Of a DNA stretch of 9,528 nucleotides, positions 7,430 to 9,528 are shown in pieces; within the stretch, counting starts at the first letter, position 1, and every line of letters starts with the position of its first letter. The translations under genes and the position numbers were made by a program. Under the pieces are notes generated by a model. It did not search any database and was not told where the DNA came from. It saw nothing but the letters and a program-made list of their open reading frames with translations. Origin of the DNA: Deltaproteobacteria bacterium. Lineage in GTDB: Bacteria > Desulfobacterota > Binatia > Binatales > Binataceae. The stretch is taken from the NCBI GenBank assembly GCA_021786815.1, contig JAJYMR010000126.1:1-9528 (forward strand), read 5' to 3'.

Positions 7430-7554
7430 CCTGTCTGTGACTACTGCGTCGGACACTATCGCGGACAATGACCGCGTCGTGGATGGATCTGGCGTTATAC
7501 CCTGTCTGCCGCGAAGAGAAGCATAACTGACAGATACGTAGAATGTCCTGTCCG
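7430..7554. repeat. Cluster of TGTC(C/T)G hexamers upstream of the pilus genes
   Basis: CCTGTCTG occurs at 7430-7437 and 7501-7508, and CCTGTCCG at 7547-7554. On the opposite strand TGTCCG occurs at 7450-7455 and 7462-7467 (seen as CGGACA). That is five copies of TGTC(C/T)G in 125 bp. The pair at 7432 and 7450 is oriented head-to-head as a gapped near-palindrome. This could be a set of binding sites, but the motif is short and chance is not excluded. Confidence 0.35.
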
Positions 7555-7589
7555 GGGACACAATACGTACCAATTCCGGGCGTTGTGTC
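7534..7589. repeat. Nested direct and inverted repeats before the tadG-like gene
   Basis: The heptamer ATACGTA occurs at 7534-7540 and 7563-7569, 29 nt apart. GACACAA (7557-7563) is mirrored exactly by TTGTGTC (7583-7589) with 19 nt between. A small hairpin TGTCC-GG-GGACA also lies here, with arms at 7549-7553 and 7556-7560. The block lies about 90-140 bp upstream of the predicted start of the tadG-like gene, which would suit an operator or upstream activator site. Confidence 0.4.
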
Positions 7590-7676
7590 ACCTCGTAAGC
7601 TGATTGTTCAATATTCATTTACTGTGCCTTTATGGCATAGGACGTGCACCTGACAGCCTGCAGGATGACAGTTGAT

Positions 7677-8669
7677 ATGTCGCCCTGGGAGGCGCCGACA
7701 GCGGTGAGCGTCGCGGTAAACCGATTCGGCGGTCGTGCACGGCTGCGCTGGCCGGCTATGCGGCGCAATTCCGAGCGCGGGCAGATGCTCGTGATCATCA
7801 CGATTCTCCTGCCGGTTTTGCTCGGAGCGCTCGCGCTCGGAGTTGACGTTTCCGTGTTTTACTTCGAATGGGCAGAGCTTCAGAAAGCGGCGGACGCGTC
7901 TGCGCTGGCCGGAGCGGGTTACCTGCCGGGAAATCCCGACCGCGCGCTCGAAACGGCGCAGAGTTACGCCGAGATGAACGGCATCGCTTCCAGCGAGATC
8001 ACGTCGATCACGATCGGAAGCGGAAATTCGACGTTGAGGGTCGAGCTGTCCCGCGAGGTTCCTTACTATTTCGGACGGGTACTCGGACTTAGGCAGAGTC
8101 CGGTGGTGGCGAGCGCGACTGCCGCTGTCAGTGGAGCGCAGTCGGCGACCGGCATCCTTCCCGTAGGTATCGACTCGCGCACGTCCTACACGTTCGGCCA
8201 GCCAATAACACTCATGCAGGCGGGCCCGAACTCGTCATACGGTCCCGGCAATTGGGGCGCGCTTGCGCTAGGTGAACCGGGAGCGAGCACTTTCGAAAGC
8301 AATGTCATCAATGGCTACGACGGAACAGTGAATGCCGGTGCTCTGGTTGCCACGCAGACCGGCGAGATGGAGGGGCCGACGACGAGCGCCTTCCAGACGC
8401 GTATCGATTCCGGCCAATGCGAGTTTCCGGACGGAAGTTACGAAAACCACTCGCTCAACGATCCGCGAGCGGTGACCGTGCCGATCGTGAACTTCTCCGA
8501 TATCAACGGGAAATCGCAGGTGCCGGTGGAAGGCTTCGCGCGAATTTGGCTGGTGGGCGTCGATCAGCACTCCGATATCACGGCGATCTTCCTGCAGGAG
8601 ATCGTTGCCGGCGGGAGTCCCGGCGGGACCTCTCAGTACGGCGGGTATGAGGCAGTGCTTATCCAGTAA
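7677..8669 (+). CDS. TadG/TadE-like Flp pilus-associated protein
   Basis: The protein has the N-terminal Tad module: a basic segment, a Ser-Glu-Arg-Gly-Gln junction (Gly35-Gln36 by this start), one hydrophobic helix (about 38-58, LVIITILLPVLLGALALGVDV), and then YFEWAELQKAADASALAGAGYL. This last pattern is diagnostic of TadE/TadG-like proteins. The rest is a periplasmic part with GPGNWGALALG (near 189-199) and a beta-rich tail (near 280-298). It is 330 residues long and shows no von Willebrand A domain, which full-length TadG proteins often have. Its likely role is a membrane-anchored accessory of Flp pilus assembly. The start is uncertain: ATG 7677 has AGGA 11 nt upstream, GTG 7704 follows GGGAGG, and ATG 7758 would begin eight residues before the junction Gln. 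The flp pilin gene follows after 126 nt. Confidence 0.82.
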   Translation: MSPWEAPTAVSVAVNRFGGRARLRWPAMRRNSERGQMLVIITILLPVLLGALALGVDVSVFYFEWAELQKAADASALAGAGYLPGNPDRALETAQSYAEMNGIASSEITSITIGSGNSTLRVELSREVPYYFGRVLGLRQSPVVASATAAVSGAQSATGILPVGIDSRTSYTFGQPITLMQAGPNSSYGPGNWGALALGEPGASTFESNVINGYDGTVNAGALVATQTGEMEGPTTSAFQTRIDSGQCEFPDGSYENHSLNDPRAVTVPIVNFSDINGKSQVPVEGFARIWLVGVDQHSDITAIFLQEIVAGGSPGGTSQYGGYEAVLIQ

Positions 8670-8795
8670 AGCCGTATCGCACCGTCACAGTCCGCGAGCG
8701 GCGCAAAGAACGCAACGCAAAAAAGAGCGGAAATGGAATTGCCAGAGCAATAACTTTCGCCGAATTCCGGCGAGGGCACTCAAGGAGGGGTGTAT
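8670..8795. other. Intergenic leader of the flp pilin gene
   Basis: A 126-nt gap between the tadG-like stop and the pilin ATG. It holds an A-rich stretch (8719-8724) and a small hairpin, CGCCG-AATTC-CGGCG (8758-8772), that ends 10 nt before the pilin ribosome binding site. I see no convincing promoter or T-tract terminator, so co-transcription with the upstream gene is plausible but not shown. Confidence 0.4.
8783..8788 (+). promoter_or_regulatory. Consensus ribosome binding site of the flp pilin gene
   Basis: AGGAGG lies 7 nt before the ATG at 8796. It is the strongest Shine-Dalgarno sequence in the window and decides the pilin start over the in-frame GTG at 8790. It fits a structural subunit that must be made in large amounts. 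Confidence 0.85.
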
Positions 8796-8975
8796 ATGAA
8801 CTTGCTTACCAGGTTTTTCGTGCGGCTCAGGGAGGCCAGGCGCGGTCAGACAATGACCGAGTATGTGCTGATCATCGCCGCCGTCGCGGTGGCAGGATAC
8901 ACCGCGTACGTGTCGCTTGAAGGCGGTATCGACGGCCTCATCAAGAGCGTGACCTCAACGCTGAGCGGCGCGTAA
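8796..8975 (+). CDS. flp: Flp-type IVb pilin
   Basis: This is the major subunit of the Flp (Tad) pilus, made as a 59-residue prepilin. The leader is basic (LTRFFVRLREARRG) and ends at Gly17. The mature part would begin QTMTEY, with Glu at +5 and Tyr at +6, the Flp signature cut by the TadV/CpaA prepilin peptidase. The hydrophobic helix VLIIAAVAVAGYTAYVSL follows, and a short polar tail ends in STLSGA. The mature pilin would have 42 residues, normal for Flp pilins. Polymerised subunits serve in surface adhesion, biofilm formation or colonisation in known systems. The start is fixed by the consensus ribosome binding site. It is flanked by a TadG-like gene upstream and a TadE-like gene downstream. 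Confidence 0.95.
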   Translation: MNLLTRFFVRLREARRGQTMTEYVLIIAAVAVAGYTAYVSLEGGIDGLIKSVTSTLSGA

Positions 8976-9006
8976 TCGCGAACCGGAACAACAAGTTGTG
9001 CCGGGA

Positions 9007-9035
9007 CGGGTGGTACGACGAGGTCGTACCGCCCG
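9007..9035 (+). other. Strong hairpin between flp and the tadE-like gene
   Basis: The arms 9007-9019 and 9023-9035 pair over 13 positions (12 Watson-Crick, one G-T/U wobble at 9011/9031) around the 3-nt loop GAG. The core GGTACGAC/GTCGTACC is perfect. No T-tract follows, so it is not a typical intrinsic terminator. It begins 32 nt after the pilin stop, where a stem could protect the pilin mRNA 3' end or attenuate reading into tadE. It lies inside the coding region only if the GTG at 8998 is the tadE start. Confidence 0.65.
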
Positions 9036-9078
9036 CCAGGCGCCGCAAGCGGCCGACAGGCGCGGGAAAACGGCGACA

Positions 9079-9528
9079 GTGAAGAGCGGGAGAAGGACAG
9101 GGCGTCTGACGAGCGAACGGGGCCAGTCGATGGCCGAGTTCGCACTTCTCACTCCACTGCTTATCTTCTTCGTCTTCATCACTATAACGTTTGCGGTAAT
9201 CGGGCAGGCGGAGCTGGCAGTCAGCCAGCTTGCCTCTGCCGGCGCGCGCTACGCCAGCGTGAATCCGCAGCTGAGTTCGGACCAAATCGAATCCTATATC
9301 AAGTCGGGCGCCCTCGGCTCGCCGACTATCACCGCAAACAGCGGTTCACTGCTTACGGTAAGCGTTGAACAGGCCGGCGGCTTCGGACAGCCGGTGACCG
9401 TGACGATCTCGTATGACCTGGGTTCCAACATCCTGGTCTCGAGCATGACGAGCCTGTTTTCGAGCCTCGGAATGCCGGTGACCTTTCCTACAACCGCAAC
9501 CGCGACGGAAACCGCGATGAGCGAGTAG
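9079..9528 (+). CDS. TadE-like pseudopilin
   Basis: This is a minor pilin-like protein of the Tad system, thought to be processed by the prepilin peptidase and to act in Flp pilus assembly. With the GTG at 9079 it has 149 residues: a basic leader (KSGRRTGRLTSERG) ending at Gly15, then QSMAEF with Glu at +5 and Phe at +6. The helix ALLTPLLIFFVFITITFAVIG follows, then the TadE pattern QAELAVSQLASAGARYASV. The C-terminal half is Ser/Thr/Gly-rich and periplasmic. A GTG at 8998, 22 nt after the pilin stop, gives 176 residues. The extra part is an Arg-rich run over the strong hairpin and looks non-coding, so 9079 is preferred. Neither start has a good Shine-Dalgarno sequence. The stop codon is the last triplet of the window. 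Confidence 0.87.
   Translation: MKSGRRTGRLTSERGQSMAEFALLTPLLIFFVFITITFAVIGQAELAVSQLASAGARYASVNPQLSSDQIESYIKSGALGSPTITANSGSLLTVSVEQAGGFGQPVTVTISYDLGSNILVSSMTSLFSSLGMPVTFPTTATATETAMSE

Larger units (their letters stand above)
7154..7676. other. Long intergenic region between divergent lipoprotein and pilus genes
   Basis: About 520 bp without a convincing gene. It is visibly richer in A and T than its surroundings in places (7181-7195, 7600-7635). It contains several inverted repeats and short direct repeats, listed separately, as expected of a bidirectional control region. Smaller hairpins include GCCGA-AA-TCGGC (7283-7294) and CGCGG-N7-CCGCG (7460-7476). I cannot pick a convincing promoter for the plus-strand genes. 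TTGTTC (7604-7609) followed by CTTTAT after 18 nt is only a weak candidate. Confidence 0.6.

Noticed and set aside
7328..7618. A 96-codon open frame on the minus strand with an ATG and a weak AGG upstream
   Set aside because: Its C-terminal half is low in hydrophobic core residues, it has no recognisable motif, and it covers the repeat-rich control region. I judge it a chance frame, though a small real gene is not fully excluded.
7154..7676. Riboswitch or cyclic-di-GMP aptamer in the long intergenic region
   Set aside because: I looked for GEMM-like conserved cores near the A-rich and G-rich stretches and found no match to the expected arrangement.
1..9528. A CRISPR array, tRNA, insertion sequence or defence system
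   Set aside because: No regularly spaced repeats, cloverleaf sequence, transposase or nuclease-like protein could be seen on either strand.

Overview
The window reads as a chromosomal segment of a GC-rich Gram-negative bacterium. Two lipobox-bearing proteins, a MalFGK-type ABC importer and Tad/Flp pilus components support this. The phylum cannot be fixed from the sequence alone; deltaproteobacterial-type, Acidobacteriota or Binatota-like soil lineages would all fit the composition. I see no rRNA, tRNA, CRISPR array, transposase or integrase.

Region 1 (1-6023, minus strand) is a dense six-gene cluster that looks like one transcription unit. Its order is trehalose-6-phosphate synthase (otsA), trehalose-6-phosphate phosphatase (otsB), a lipoprotein solute-binding protein, two permeases of the MalF/MalG type, and a MalK/UgpC-type ATPase that runs off the left edge. 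The genes overlap or are separated by 46 nt at most. Synthesis and import of a sugar osmolyte are therefore encoded together. The simplest reading is that OtsAB makes trehalose from UDP-glucose and glucose-6-phosphate, and that the importer takes up trehalose or a related glucoside, possibly recovering leaked or released product. The substrate is inferred from context only.

Region 2 (6024-7153, minus strand) holds a 209-nt leader with a possible promoter for otsA, then a gene for an unrecognised 306-residue lipoprotein with TPR-like helices.

Region 3 (7154-7676) is about 520 bp of non-coding DNA between the divergent lipoprotein and pilus genes. It contains several inverted and direct repeats that look like regulatory sites.

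Region 4 (7677-9528, plus strand) encodes three Tad/Flp-system proteins in a row: a TadG-like protein, a 59-residue Flp pilin with a very strong ribosome binding site, and a TadE-like pseudopilin whose stop codon is the last triplet of the window. All three carry an Arg-Gly-Gln junction directly before their hydrophobic helix, and in the Flp and TadE proteins it has the prepilin-peptidase form. A 13-bp hairpin lies between the pilin and tadE. The assembly machinery (TadV, RcpA/C, TadZ, TadA, TadB, TadC) is not in the window and is probably further downstream.
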